Shown: positions 1 to 9,337 of the stretch, piece by piece | How positions within the stretch are numbered: the first letter of the stretch is position 1 | Layout: each line of letters begins with the position of its first letter | Assembly (NCBI GenBank): GCA_964525045.1 | Contig: CAZGFD010000009.1 | Location: 62,001-126,000, forward strand | Reading direction: 5' to 3' | Length of the DNA stretch: 64,000 nt | Source of the DNA: G020348185 sp964525045 | Lineage (GTDB): Bacteria; Nitrospirota; Nitrospiria; Nitrospirales; UBA8639 | Made by a program: the position numbers and the translations under genes | Notes under the pieces: generated by a model | Databases searched by the model: none | The model's input: the letters and a program-made list of their open reading frames with translations, nothing else | Told to the model about the DNA's origin: nothing

Positions 1-245
1 ACGACCCCGGCTAACCCTTTGGTGATCATATTTAATCCAATGCCACCGGCTGAATACATGTCCTGAATAAACCCCAGCCCCAATCCGAGCCACAGTCCCC
101 TTGCGCGTCCACCTTGAAATCCTGTCAGACAGGTCGCCACAAGACACAGGTCGGGCTTCACGCCCCATAGGCTGATATGTTCAAGGAGGGTCGTCTGAAT
201 CGGAAGAAGCAATAACAAAAGGCCACTGTAGAGGAAAACAGTCAT
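1..245 (-). CDS. mreD: Rod shape-determining protein MreD (partial, C-terminus off window)
   Basis: About 81 N-terminal residues are visible, beginning MTVFLYSGLLLLLLPIQTTL; they are very hydrophobic with a Gly-rich stretch (LWLGLGLGFIQDMYSAGG) typical of the MreD membrane protein of the elongasome. The ATG at 245 overlaps the TGA of mreC in an ATGA junction, so the two are probably translationally coupled. The gene order mreB-mreC-mreD is the usual one. MreD links MreB filaments to the peptidoglycan synthesis machinery in the inner membrane. The gene continues beyond position 1. The family assignment rests mainly on position and hydrophobicity. Confidence 0.85.
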   Translation of the reverse strand, partial: MTVFLYSGLLLLLLPIQTTLLEHISLWGVKPDLCLVATCLTGFQGGRARGLWLGLGLGFIQDMYSAGGIGLNMITKGLAGV

Positions 246-1135
246 AGGCTTGGCTGGTTTTGGGATGTCGGTCCTTCGGGAAATACCCCAGAAGGGGGCA
301 ATGGGCCAGGGGAAGTGATGACGAGCACACCCTCTAATTTTTGAAATTCCACAGCTGGTTGAACCTCCGCAGATTGAAAAAGATCTGGGTGGGTTTTTTT
401 GAGGCTACTGATCTGTCCGATTTGAAGACCACGGGGAAAGGCTCCGGTGAGCCCTGAGGTCACGACATTTTCGCCGATTTGTACGGGGGAAAGCGGAGGC
501 AGATACTTCATTCTGATATACCCCTGGGCGGTCCCGTGCACGATCCCTTCCTCCCGACTGCCTTGAATCATCGCAGGTACAGCCACATTGGGGTCGGTGA
601 GCAGAAGCACAATGGCGGTGGAAGGATGAATTTTGACAACTCTCCCGACAACACCAGCCTGAGTGATGACTCCCATGTTTGCCTTAAGGCCCTCTCGTCC
701 GCCTTTATCAACAATTAAAGTCCGGTACCAGTTGGTCGCATTACGCCCTATGACCCGCGCGGCCACCGTTTGTATAGGGCCACCTTGCTGATAATCGAGG
801 AGTTGGGTGAGTTGTTCAGAAATAATGACTTGTTCGCGGAGTTGAGTGAGCTGTTCTTTTAGCTGCGCAATATCTTCTTTGAGGGCGAGGTTGTGTTCAT
901 GAACTTCCTGCAGAGCGATATAATGGTTCCAAATCCCACGAACAGCGTCATCTATCGCTGTGAATCCTTCCAGGGGAACCGCCACGAATTGGGTTATAGG
1001 ATTTCCAAGATTCCCGAGCAGCTTCTGCGTTTGGCGTGGCAGCAAAAAGATGGTGACAATGATAAGGGTGAGGAGGGCAAAAAAGACGCGTCTCGTTCTC
1101 GGGCCGATGCTGACAGTCAGGCCAAGCTTGCTCAT
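242..1135 (-). CDS. mreC: Rod shape-determining protein MreC
   Basis: This 297-residue protein has one N-terminal membrane helix (about residues 17-33), a coiled coil (about 72-112, rich in Leu, Glu and Gln) and the two beta-barrel MreC domain (about 120-270, with GRNATNWYRTLIVDKG and the LLLTDPNVAVPAMIQ region). The tail after residue 275 is Pro-rich. MreC is a periplasmic scaffold that joins the MreB cytoskeleton to cell-wall synthases during elongation. It lies 168 bases behind mreB and overlaps mreD by 4 bases, so all three are likely one operon. The length is normal for the family. Confidence 0.96.
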   Translation of the reverse strand: MSKLGLTVSIGPRTRRVFFALLTLIIVTIFLLPRQTQKLLGNLGNPITQFVAVPLEGFTAIDDAVRGIWNHYIALQEVHEHNLALKEDIAQLKEQLTQLREQVIISEQLTQLLDYQQGGPIQTVAARVIGRNATNWYRTLIVDKGGREGLKANMGVITQAGVVGRVVKIHPSTAIVLLLTDPNVAVPAMIQGSREEGIVHGTAQGYIRMKYLPPLSPVQIGENVVTSGLTGAFPRGLQIGQISSLKKTHPDLFQSAEVQPAVEFQKLEGVLVITSPGPLPPSGVFPEGPTSQNQPSL

Positions 1136-1303
1136 ACAGAGGAGTGCAAACGAACTTGCACCTATTGTTCAAATGACGGTTTTACGATCAAGGGTTTGTT
1201 CAACGGTCCACGTTCAAGGAGAACCCATCCCGTTTCACAGGGCGCAAAACCAAATCCCGAAATTGGAAACTTGGAGCTTCAAACGTATGTTCGGTCTTGT
1301 CTA

Positions 1304-2347
1304 TCAGCTACCGATAGAGGACATCGATGATACACTACGTAATAGGGACAGTTCTTCAAGCGTTTTTCCCACACCCAAAACAACAGAGGTGAGCGGATCC
1401 TCGACCTGTACAATGGGAAGGGCGGTTTCCTCACGCAACCGTTCATCGAGTCCCTGGAGAAGAGACCCTCCCCCGGTAAGGACGATGCCTCGGTCAATAA
1501 TATCTCCCGCTAATTCAGGTGGAGTGTTTTCCAATGCGAGCCGGATGGCCCCCACGATCGTGGTGATACAATCCTGTAAGGCCTCCCGCACTTCAGTGTC
1601 ATCAACGAGCACGGTTCTGGGGATGCCGGAAATCAAATCCCGACCTTTTACCGCCATTTGTTTCTTCTCTGCCAGGGGATACGCAGACCCCAATTCGATC
1701 TTGATGCGTTCGGCCATGTGTTCACCGATGAGCAAATTATATTCTCGCTTCAAATACCCGATAATTGCGGCGTCAATTTGGTCTCCCGCCACCCGGACCG
1801 ATTCGCTGTACACAATTCCCCCAAGAGAGATAATGGCCACATCGGTGGTCCCTCCGCCGATATCGACGACCATGTTCCCCGAGGGTTCAGTGATTGGCAG
1901 ACCAGCTCCAATTGCGGCGGCAACCGGTTCCTCAATTAAATAAACCTCCCGGGCTCCAGCCAGTTCCGCTGATTCCTTGACCGCTCGCTGTTCAACTTGA
2001 GTTATTCGAGATGGAACACCAATGATAATGCGAGGACGGACGGACATGCTTCGGTTGTGAACTTTTTGGATAAAATAGGACAACATGCGCTGGGTCATGT
2101 CAAAATCAGCAATGACACCCTCTCGCATAGGTCGAATTGCCGCAATATTTCCCGGGGTTCTGCCGATCATTTTTTTGGCTTCTTCTCCAACCGCCAGGAC
2201 CTTATTGGTATGCATCTCAACTGTGACCACCGATGGCTCGTTCAGCACGATCCCTTTTTTCTGAATGTAGACCAAGGTGGAGGCAGTACCCAGGTCAATT
2301 GCCATATCACTGGAAAACAAACTGAGGAAACTACCCATGACTCCCAC
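1304..2347 (-). CDS. mreB: Rod shape-determining actin homologue MreB
   Basis: A 347-residue actin-fold ATPase that forms membrane-bound filaments guiding lateral wall growth. Visible nucleotide-binding motifs are MAIDLGTASTLVY near the N-terminus (phosphate 1), VVDIGGGTTDVA in the middle (phosphate 2) and IVLTGGGSLLQGL near the C-terminus (adenosine). The GTG at 2347 is preferred as start because AGGAG lies 9 bases before it; the ATG three codons later would place the same site too far away. It is the first gene of the mreBCD operon and faces leuC across a 700-base divergent gap. Confidence 0.97.
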   Translation of the reverse strand: MGVMGSFLSLFSSDMAIDLGTASTLVYIQKKGIVLNEPSVVTVEMHTNKVLAVGEEAKKMIGRTPGNIAAIRPMREGVIADFDMTQRMLSYFIQKVHNRSMSVRPRIIIGVPSRITQVEQRAVKESAELAGAREVYLIEEPVAAAIGAGLPITEPSGNMVVDIGGGTTDVAIISLGGIVYSESVRVAGDQIDAAIIGYLKREYNLLIGEHMAERIKIELGSAYPLAEKKQMAVKGRDLISGIPRTVLVDDTEVREALQDCITTIVGAIRLALENTPPELAGDIIDRGIVLTGGGSLLQGLDERLREETALPIVQVEDPLTSVVLGVGKTLEELSLLRSVSSMSSIGS

Positions 2348-3051
2348 GAATCGTTACTCCTGAATTATATTAAGAATGTTCAAGGTCTGAATTCTAATAT
2401 GCCAAAGTCTAAAAGATCGAAGTGTCAAAGAATCATCAAGGCGAAGAGGCACAATTTAAAGGAGTTCCAGGAGACAGAAATGATGATGATTTCGCTTCCC
2501 CCACTATTTCAAATAGTTCGACTCTGCGACTCCTTCACTCCTCCACCCCCAAACTCGAAACCTGAAACGGTTTTCTGTGGTGGGTTCTAGCAATAATTGG
2601 TTCACGTGTCACGCTTGAGTAGTTGCGACACCGACCTTCTTTATCTGAAATCGTAGATGTGGCGCCTGATGCTGTTCTTAAAATTCCCAATTGAGGAAGA
2701 CAGGAGGACCGCAGATTAGCAATGCGGATGGGTTAGATTGATTGGGTCTCCGATCACACAGTTCTTCAAGCACAATGTTGTCAGCGTCTTTCCAATTTGG
2801 GAAGTAAAAAAGTATAACAAATCTCATTGATGACCACAAAGAGAGAAAAGGTTCGGACATGAATTCTCCGACCCAAACTGAAAGTTTCATAACTATTGCC
2901 CATCCTTATTATTGCTGATCGAAGTTTCGGGTTTCTAGAGAAATATTTTCTTCTTTTTTTTAACCCGAACCCCGAAACGGCCTCTTTATCCTGCCAGGCT
3001 TGACAGACTAATGGTACTCGATGGTAAACGAAAAGGAGAAGGAAGGACTCA
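2348..3051. other. Divergent intergenic region mreB / leuC, no gene seen
   Basis: Open frames here have no recognisable product and no good start signals. The region contains two copies of the dispersed GAAACC-type repeat (2554-2570 and 2923-2979). It must hold the promoters for mreB (leftward) and leuC (rightward). A TTGACA at 3000-3005 is the only -35-like hexamer I noticed near leuC and it has no convincing -10 partner. Confidence 0.6.
2923..2979. repeat. Dispersed GTTTCGGG/CCCGAAAC inverted element
   Basis: A left arm with GTTTCGGGTTTC is followed by an A/T-rich spacer and a right arm AACCCGAACCCCGAAAC. The arms are near-complementary and could form a hairpin just upstream of leuC. It is one of about ten such elements found only between genes in this window. 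Confidence 0.7.
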
Positions 3052-4452
3052 ATGGCAGCCAAGACGTTGTTTGAAAAAATTTGGGAATCCCATCTTGTGC
3101 GCGAGGAAGCCGATGGGACGACCTTGTTGTATATCGATCGGCATTTAGTCCACGAAGTCACTTCACCCCAAGCCTTCGAGGGATTAAGAATGACCGGACG
3201 TCACCCCAGACGACCAGGCGCGACCCTCGCGGTTCCCGATCACAATGTACCGACTACTGACCGGCGTTTGGGCATTACGGATCCGATGAGCGCAAAGCAA
3301 GTCCGGACCCTGGAACACAATTGTGGGGAGTATGGCATTACCCTCTTTGGTATGAGTGATTATCGACAAGGGATTGTTCATGTTATCGGTCCCGAGCAGG
3401 GGTTTACGCTCCCAGGCATGACGATTGTCTGTGGCGATTCCCATACCTCCACCCATGGAGCATTTGGGGCTTTGGCCTTTGGAATCGGCACATCTGAAGT
3501 TGAGCATGTATTGGCCACCCAATGTTTGGTGCAAAAAAAACCAAAAACCATGGAAATTCGAGTGGAAGGGGTATTGCCTGACTATTGCTCTCCAAAAGAT
3601 GTGATTCTGGCCATCATTGGGAAAATCGGGACCGACGGCGGAATCGGGCATGTGGTGGAATATTCGGGATCTGTGATCCGCGATTTTTCGATGGAGGGTC
3701 GAATGACCTTGTGTAATATGTCGATCGAAGGTGGTGCTCGGGCTGGTATGGTGGCACCAGACGATAAAACACTCTCCTATGTTGAGGGACGCCCTATGAC
3801 CCCACAAGGAGAGTTGTTTGAACAGGCCAAACAACACTGGGTGAAGCTCGCGACCGACCTGGGAGCCTCGTTCGACCGAGTGGTAATGTTGCAGGCGGAA
3901 CAGCTTGCTCCACAGGTGACATGGGGAACGAACCCGGCCATGGTCACCGGGGTAGACGGCAAAGTTCCGGATCCACGCGATCTGCAAGATGAAAAAGTTC
4001 GAATAGCGACTGAAAAAGCTCTTACGTATATGGATCTTAAGCCAGGCACCCCTATAAACCAAATAAACATTGACCGGGTGTTTATTGGTTCCTGTACCAA
4101 TTCCCGAATCGAGGATCTTCGGCTGGCAGCACAGTATTTAAGGGGAAAACATGTTGACAAGAAGGTGCATGCCATGGTCGTTCCCGGGTCCGGACTTGTA
4201 AAAAAACAGGCCGAAGAGGAAGGCCTTGATCGTTTGTTTCGTGAAGCAGGGTTCGAGTGGCGGGAATCGGGATGCAGCATGTGCTTGGCCATGAATGCCG
4301 ACGTCCTCCAACCAGGCGAGCGTTGCGCCTCAACCAGTAATCGAAACTTCGAAGGACGACAGGGAAAGGGAGGCCGCACACATTTAGTTTCTCCAGCCAT
4401 GGCGGTTGCGGCTGCCATTGAGGGGCATTTTGTCGATATTCGGGATTGGTAA
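3052..4452 (+). CDS. leuC: 3-isopropylmalate dehydratase large subunit LeuC
   Basis: With LeuD it isomerises 2-isopropylmalate to 3-isopropylmalate in leucine synthesis, using a [4Fe-4S] cluster. The aconitase-family signatures are present: GDSHTSTHGAFGALAFGIGT near residue 125, the cluster Cys in FIGSCTNSRIEDL near residue 345 and the Cys pair in ESGCSMCLAMNAD near residue 405. The length of 466 is typical. A long purine-rich site (AAGGAGAAGGAAGGA) precedes the ATG. leuD follows after 190 bases on the same strand. Confidence 0.98.
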   Translation: MAAKTLFEKIWESHLVREEADGTTLLYIDRHLVHEVTSPQAFEGLRMTGRHPRRPGATLAVPDHNVPTTDRRLGITDPMSAKQVRTLEHNCGEYGITLFGMSDYRQGIVHVIGPEQGFTLPGMTIVCGDSHTSTHGAFGALAFGIGTSEVEHVLATQCLVQKKPKTMEIRVEGVLPDYCSPKDVILAIIGKIGTDGGIGHVVEYSGSVIRDFSMEGRMTLCNMSIEGGARAGMVAPDDKTLSYVEGRPMTPQGELFEQAKQHWVKLATDLGASFDRVVMLQAEQLAPQVTWGTNPAMVTGVDGKVPDPRDLQDEKVRIATEKALTYMDLKPGTPINQINIDRVFIGSCTNSRIEDLRLAAQYLRGKHVDKKVHAMVVPGSGLVKKQAEEEGLDRLFREAGFEWRESGCSMCLAMNADVLQPGERCASTSNRNFEGRQGKGGRTHLVSPAMAVAAAIEGHFVDIRDW

Positions 4453-4642
4453 CCGATGGGTCCTCATGTCCAATTGCCGAATGGGATGATTGGTCTTTGG
4501 AGGGGAATATTGTCAGGATCCCGCACCGGATAGTTTCAGGTTCGGGTAAAAAGACTTTTTAACTTTGAATAGGAAAGCCTTAGCAGGGTGAAAACGCCTG
4601 TTTGGGAATTAGGAGACTCCCGACTGATCAGCGGTTAATCTG

Positions 4643-5266
4643 ATGGAAGCTTTTACGACGCATACGGGGTTAGTCGCGCCATTAAATCGACTGAATGTCG
4701 ATACTGACCAAATTATTCCCAAACAATATTTAAAAACCATCCACCGGACTGGCTTGAAGGAAGGACTGTTTGCCGATTGGCGGAATCAGCCGGACGGAAC
4801 GCCGGATCCGGATTTTTTTATGAATCAACCCCGCTACCGAGGTGCAACGATTCTCCTGACAGGAGACAATTTCGGTTGTGGCTCTTCACGGGAGCATGCG
4901 CCGTGGGCTCTTCTTGATTATGGGTTTCGATGTTTGATCGGAACGAGCTTTGCCGATATTTTCTACAATAACTGCTTCCAAAATGGAATCTTACCCATTG
5001 TGCTTCGACCTCAAGAGGTTCAGACCCTGTTCGATCGCGCTACGCACCACGAGGGCTTTCAACTTACAGTTGATCTCGCGCAACAGAGCGTCACCCTTCC
5101 TGAAAAAGTGCAATTTCAATTTGACATTGATGCGTTTCGAAAAGATTGTCTCCTCAGGGGTCTTGATGCCATTGGATTGACCCTGCAACATGAGCAGGCC
5201 ATCTCTGCCTATGAAAAACGACGGGTGCAAGAAGTCCCTTGGTTGTTCAAAGACCTAACAGCATAG
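4643..5266 (+). CDS. leuD: 3-isopropylmalate dehydratase small subunit LeuD
   Basis: The 207-residue swivel-domain subunit that completes the isopropylmalate isomerase with LeuC. It shows the family start FTTHTGLVAPLNRLNVDTDQ with the IIPKQYLK motif and the conserved substrate loop LTGDNFGCGSSREHAPWAL around residue 75. No frameshift or truncation is seen. A copy fragment of the GTTTCAGGTTCGGGT motif lies in the 190-base gap to leuC, so co-transcription with leuC is likely but not certain. Confidence 0.97.
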   Translation: MEAFTTHTGLVAPLNRLNVDTDQIIPKQYLKTIHRTGLKEGLFADWRNQPDGTPDPDFFMNQPRYRGATILLTGDNFGCGSSREHAPWALLDYGFRCLIGTSFADIFYNNCFQNGILPIVLRPQEVQTLFDRATHHEGFQLTVDLAQQSVTLPEKVQFQFDIDAFRKDCLLRGLDAIGLTLQHEQAISAYEKRRVQEVPWLFKDLTA

Positions 5267-5557
5267 CTGTTTCTTCCTGTGGAAGCTGATTGACTCCCAT
5301 CCCCTGGGCCTGACTGCCCCCCTCGCGACTTCCATCTCCTCATTGAAGTAATTACTGTTAGACTTGGTGGCTCTTGTGCATTCCAGGCATTCTCATCGTT
5401 GAACATTGAATATAAATGGTACACTTCGGAATGTCCTTTAGGTTAAAGGGACGATCGATGAACAAAACTTTCCAGGCCCTGATTGGGTACAAAACGCGAG
5501 CTCCGGGAGAGTTTTTCAAGCAATAGAATAATTTCTACTTAGAAGTCAGAGGACACC

Positions 5558-7561
5558 ATGACGGAACTTCATTTTCTTCGAGATGTCCTAATTATTTTTA
5601 CCGTCTCTATCGGTGTCGTATTCCTGTTTCAAAAACTCCGCCTCCCTTCCATTGCCGGGTTCCTCGTCGCGGGAACACTCGTCGGTCCGTATGGACTCAA
5701 TTTGGTTTCGGAACGAGAGCAGGTCGAAACTCTTGCCGAAGTCGGAGTCATACTGCTCCTGTTTACTATCGGGTTAGAATTCTCTTTAAAACAAATGAAA
5801 GCCTCACGCAGATTGCTCCTTGTCGGGGGGTCGATTCAAGTCACAGGGGCGGTGGTGTTAGGTACTCTGGCAGGATTGATCGTGGGACTTCCGATTCAAG
5901 AGGCGTTTTTCTGGGGCCTTCTTTTGTCATTGAGCAGCACGGCCATCGTGCTCAAAACTCTGGGAGAGCGAGGGGAGGCTGATACTTTTCATGGACGTTC
6001 CACTGTCGGCATTTTAATTTTTCAGGATCTGGCTGTCGTTCCAATGATCCTGATCACCCCATTATTAGCTGCCCCCGTCATAGGAGGGGTTCAACCAATC
6101 GCGTTGACTTTGGCAAAGTCAATAGTAGCCATCATTCTGATTGTCATTGGCGCCCGGGTGGTAGCCCCATGGTTGTTGGATCATATTGTCCGTGTCCGAA
6201 GTCGAGAGTTGTTTCTCCTTACCGTTATCGTGTTAGGGCTTGGAACCGCGTGGCTAACTTCATTGGTTGGATTGTCGCTGGCCTTGGGGGCATTTATAGC
6301 CGGCTTGCTCATTTCAGAGTCGGAATATAGTCATCAAGCCCTGGCAGAAATTCTGCCGTTCCGTGACAGTTTTATAAGCCTCTTTTTTGTGTCGATTGGC
6401 ATGTTGATGGATTTTCGCGTTCTCCTGGACCACCCGGTGCTCATTCTAACCTTGGTTGCCGTTGTGTTAACCGGAAAATTATTCTCCGGGGCCGTGGCTG
6501 TCCTGGCAGCGGGTGCTCCACTTCGATCCGCGGTCCTGAGCGGGGTGGCCCTGGCCCAAGTTGGGGAATTTGCGTTCATCCTGGCCCAAGAAGGCCAACG
6601 AGTCGGGCTTCTAGCCCCTAATGCCTATAATTTATTCTTATCCCTGTCCGTCATTTCCATGATTATCACTCCGTTTTTGATTCAATGGTCCCCCAAACTG
6701 GCCAGGCGAACGCAAGCTTTGCAGCGTTTAGGTCGTTGGTTTCCGACCCGATTATCATCCCAACCGGAAACACGTCATCTCACCATCCGAGACCATGTGA
6801 TTATTGTCGGGTACGGGTTAAATGGTCGAAATCTTTCTCGTGTGCTCCATGAAATGGAAATTCCGTATATCGTGCTGGATATTGGTGCGGATCTTGTCCA
6901 ATCAGCGTCCAAAGCAGGTGTACATATTGTGTATGGAGATGCCACCAACCCAACAGTGCTGAAACAAGCGCGTATTGAACAAGCTCGGGTTTTGGTCATC
7001 GCGGCATCCGATCCATTTGGAGCCAGACGAATTGTCAAGCAGGCACGAGGACTCAATCCTAATCTGCATATAATGGTCAGGACTCGTTACTTAAAAGAAC
7101 TACAAGAGCTTCATGACCTGGGAGCGAACGAGGTGATTCCGGAAGAATTTGAAACTTCAATTGAAATTTTCACCTTGGTGTTGAAGACATACAAAGTTCC
7201 CCAACCCGTCATCCTGCAGAAAGCTGAGAATATACGTCGAGAGGGATATGCTTTGCTTCGCCGCGGTGAGTTGCCTGAACTCGCGCACCACCTTCGGGGA
7301 GGCACCTTGGCGGATGTTGAAGTTGAAACATGCCGAATTGAAGAAGATTCCCCCGCATTAGGGAAATCCTTAGCAGAAGTGGGAATTCACCGGCGAACAG
7401 GAAGCTCCATTGTGGCCATCACCAGGAATGGGGTGACTCAATCCAACCCTCCAATGAACCTTGTCTTGGATGTTGGTGATGTCCTGGTCATACTGGGCTC
7501 CCGCGAACAAATTCGCAGAGCCAGGGCACTACTGCTTGACACGAAAACGAAGGACTCGTGA
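5558..7561 (+). CDS. CPA2-type cation:proton antiporter with TrkA-N and TrkA-C domains (KefB/YbaL-like)
   Basis: A 667-residue inner-membrane protein with about 12-13 hydrophobic helices forming a Na+/H+-exchanger domain (residues about 8-385). It is followed by a Rossmann TrkA-N domain (about 415-530, with VIIVGYGLNGRNLSRVL and the acidic strand end VLDIG) and a TrkA-C domain (about 580-660). Family members exchange K+ or Na+ for protons and are gated by nucleotide or glutathione binding at the TrkA domain. The GTG-LV-rich helix VAGTLVGPYGLNLV is typical. The exact ion cannot be read from sequence. It stands alone. Confidence 0.92.
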   Translation: MTELHFLRDVLIIFTVSIGVVFLFQKLRLPSIAGFLVAGTLVGPYGLNLVSEREQVETLAEVGVILLLFTIGLEFSLKQMKASRRLLLVGGSIQVTGAVVLGTLAGLIVGLPIQEAFFWGLLLSLSSTAIVLKTLGERGEADTFHGRSTVGILIFQDLAVVPMILITPLLAAPVIGGVQPIALTLAKSIVAIILIVIGARVVAPWLLDHIVRVRSRELFLLTVIVLGLGTAWLTSLVGLSLALGAFIAGLLISESEYSHQALAEILPFRDSFISLFFVSIGMLMDFRVLLDHPVLILTLVAVVLTGKLFSGAVAVLAAGAPLRSAVLSGVALAQVGEFAFILAQEGQRVGLLAPNAYNLFLSLSVISMIITPFLIQWSPKLARRTQALQRLGRWFPTRLSSQPETRHLTIRDHVIIVGYGLNGRNLSRVLHEMEIPYIVLDIGADLVQSASKAGVHIVYGDATNPTVLKQARIEQARVLVIAASDPFGARRIVKQARGLNPNLHIMVRTRYLKELQELHDLGANEVIPEEFETSIEIFTLVLKTYKVPQPVILQKAENIRREGYALLRRGELPELAHHLRGGTLADVEVETCRIEEDSPALGKSLAEVGIHRRTGSSIVAITRNGVTQSNPPMNLVLDVGDVLVILGSREQIRRARALLLDTKTKDS

Positions 7562-7634
7562 TGTGACAGATCACAATCGGCAGGGTGTACTGGCCTAGTG
7601 GGAGGTTCATTGGTTCCACCTTGAAACAGTCCCA

Positions 7635-7790
7635 GTTTCGAGTCCCGGGATTCGAGTTTCGCGTTTAAAAAAGAAATGTTTTCTTTGACCAAGCCCCCAA
7701 ATAGCTAAAGATCTTCCACCTGGGTGGAACAACAGAAATTCCTCTAATTAAGTGAAAAAATTACGGGGTTTCCAACCCGAAACGCGAAAC
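7635..7790. repeat. Dispersed GTTTCGAG/CCCGAAAC inverted element
   Basis: Sense copies (GTTTCGAGTCCCGGGATTCGAGTTTCG) at 7635-7661 face antisense copies (AACCCGAAACGCGAAAC) ending at 7790, with about 110 bases between. It lies between two convergent genes, where it could act as a bidirectional terminator. Confidence 0.65.
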
Positions 7791-7799
7791 GCTTACCTA

Positions 7800-8936
7800 T
7801 CAATATCCCGGGAATCCCGGAATAAACGGGAGAATAATCGAAATCGCAATCAAGATGATGATGATCCATTCGAGGACTTCCATCCGTCGATTGCCTGTTT
7901 GGTCGGCCACCTTGCCATAAATGCTTTCGATCGTGTCCAATTTTCGAAGAATGCTCTCATCCCATCCTTTCAAATGAAACCGCTGGGACGTTTGCCGATA
8001 GACTCGTGCCAGGTATTGGTCTCCGAGAAGTTTTAGGGTGTTGGTCACCCGTTCAAACAAGAAGGCACTGTCGACTTGAAGTTGAGCAATGCGCGCTAAG
8101 TCTGAATGAAACGAACCGGGCCACCAAGTTCGTGCAAACGAACGCTTAGCAAGCACTTCGTAGGCCTCATCCAGGGCATAATCCAATTGCTGATCCAGAT
8201 ACCGTCGTTCTAACAATTCGACGTTGGCAAATTCGAGAACCCCCCGGACATCTTCCATTTCCTGACCAACCATGATCGCCCCATTCCAATCAATGACCGT
8301 GACATCATCGGTTCCAAAGGAGATCCGACACGATGTGGCATCTTGAACTTCTTCATCCGAAAGCTGTTCCCCTTCACAGCGAAGGATTTGCGCCAACTCC
8401 TGAGCATGGGTATTGAGCAATTCCTTGGCCTGATAAGCCGGGTGGAATTGTTCGATATGAAAAATAGAGAAGTCCTCGACAAAGGGTGAAATTTCCGCCT
8501 TCTCAACTGTCCCACGAATGGTTCTGAAGAGATGCTCAATCCGGTCTCGTGATTCCGTGAGGAATTGGGCATTTTCATAAAGGGCTTCACTGAGTTGGAG
8601 GAGTGAAGAAAAGTTCCCCTCAAGGGGGATCTGGTAGGTGACCGAAACCGCTCCAAAATCGTACAACACCATATCGACATTTCGGTTCGTTTTCCAGGTC
8701 TCGATGGATAAAGGTTCAAATTCCTGTGTCACTCTCAAGGGCGGCGGATAATAATCGAAGTATTGAGGGGCCGGCCGCCTTCGTTTAATACGCCCACGTT
8801 CCTTGGTGGCGATAATCTGTCGATCGGCTTCATCAAGCTTGATGGCTGTCCCAATGTCGTAGACAAAGACGGCAAAGCAGGTGCCACTTTTGAGTTGGAG
8901 GGGGGGAGGGGTTTGGGAAGCCATATTCTTGGTCAC
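7800..8936 (-). CDS. RMD1/YagE-like (DUF155) membrane-anchored protein
   Basis: A 378-residue protein. The central block VLYDFGAVSVTYQIPL (about residue 90), the segment FSIFHIEQF and the helical part EDVRGVLEFANVELLERRYLDQ resemble the RMD1/DUF155 family, whose eukaryotic members are mitochondrial membrane proteins of poorly known function. One C-terminal membrane helix (EWIIIILIAISIILPFIPGF) anchors it, as in the family. The GTG at 8936 is used here; an ATG at 8925 is also possible and neither has a clear ribosome site. It lies 3 bases behind the HTH-Zn-ribbon gene, so the two form an operon. Confidence 0.7.
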   Translation of the reverse strand: MTKNMASQTPPPLQLKSGTCFAVFVYDIGTAIKLDEADRQIIATKERGRIKRRRPAPQYFDYYPPPLRVTQEFEPLSIETWKTNRNVDMVLYDFGAVSVTYQIPLEGNFSSLLQLSEALYENAQFLTESRDRIEHLFRTIRGTVEKAEISPFVEDFSIFHIEQFHPAYQAKELLNTHAQELAQILRCEGEQLSDEEVQDATSCRISFGTDDVTVIDWNGAIMVGQEMEDVRGVLEFANVELLERRYLDQQLDYALDEAYEVLAKRSFARTWWPGSFHSDLARIAQLQVDSAFLFERVTNTLKLLGDQYLARVYRQTSQRFHLKGWDESILRKLDTIESIYGKVADQTGNRRMEVLEWIIIILIAISIILPFIPGFPGY

Positions 8937-8939
8937 TTT

Positions 8940-9248
8940 TTAAAAAGAGGACACCTTAATTTCAAATCGGGGTGGAGAAATGCTCTCCCTGCGGCACTTC
9001 GGACAGCGACTCGGACAGGTCAGCCGCTGGCGATCATGAAAAATGAATCCGCAGTCCAGGCATTCAGGTGGTGTCATCCAAAATTGCTTCGTTTGGTCCC
9101 GCCCAACGGTTTTGAGGATATGAGCCAGGTGATCCTCCACCTGGCGTTCGGGAATACGGACGTGTTGAGCCAGTTCCCGAGCCGAGAGGGCCTTTTCATG
9201 AAGTAATGCCTTGATTCGTTGGCGTGGTGTTTGGTCGGGGGGGAGCAT
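8940..9248 (-). CDS. Predicted HTH / zinc-ribbon transcriptional regulator (COG3357-like)
   Basis: About 102 residues from the ATG at 9248. A winged-helix-like N-terminus (RQRIKALLHEKALSARELAQ and RQVEDHLAHIL) precedes a four-Cys zinc ribbon (CLDC ... CPSRCPKC). This arrangement is known from a small family of predicted regulators common in archaea and some bacteria. The open frame runs further upstream, but that part (9255-9290) is a translated copy of the intergenic repeat, so the internal ATG is preferred. It probably controls itself and the RMD1-like gene 3 bases downstream; the target is unknown. Confidence 0.7.
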   Translation of the reverse strand: MLPPDQTPRQRIKALLHEKALSARELAQHVRIPERQVEDHLAHILKTVGRDQTKQFWMTPPECLDCGFIFHDRQRLTCPSRCPKCRRESISPPRFEIKVSSF

Positions 9249-9254
9249 GAAAAA

Positions 9255-9290
9255 ACTTGGGTTCAGGTTTCGAGGTTCAAGTTTCAGGGT
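9255..9290. repeat. Dispersed GTTTCAGG-type element (single arm)
   Basis: Contains the run GTTCAGGTTTCGAGGTTCAA followed by GTTTCAGGGT, in the short divergent gap between the HTH gene and tldD. No opposite arm was noticed. Confidence 0.55.
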
Positions 9291-9337
9291 AAAAACAGGG
9301 ACAGTATTGAACGTGTGAGGCAACTTTGGCAAGATCA

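Noticed and set aside
2678..3161. Minus-strand open frames in the mreB-leuC gap and over the start of leuC
   Set aside because: They overlap the leuC start or the repeat and show no family features.
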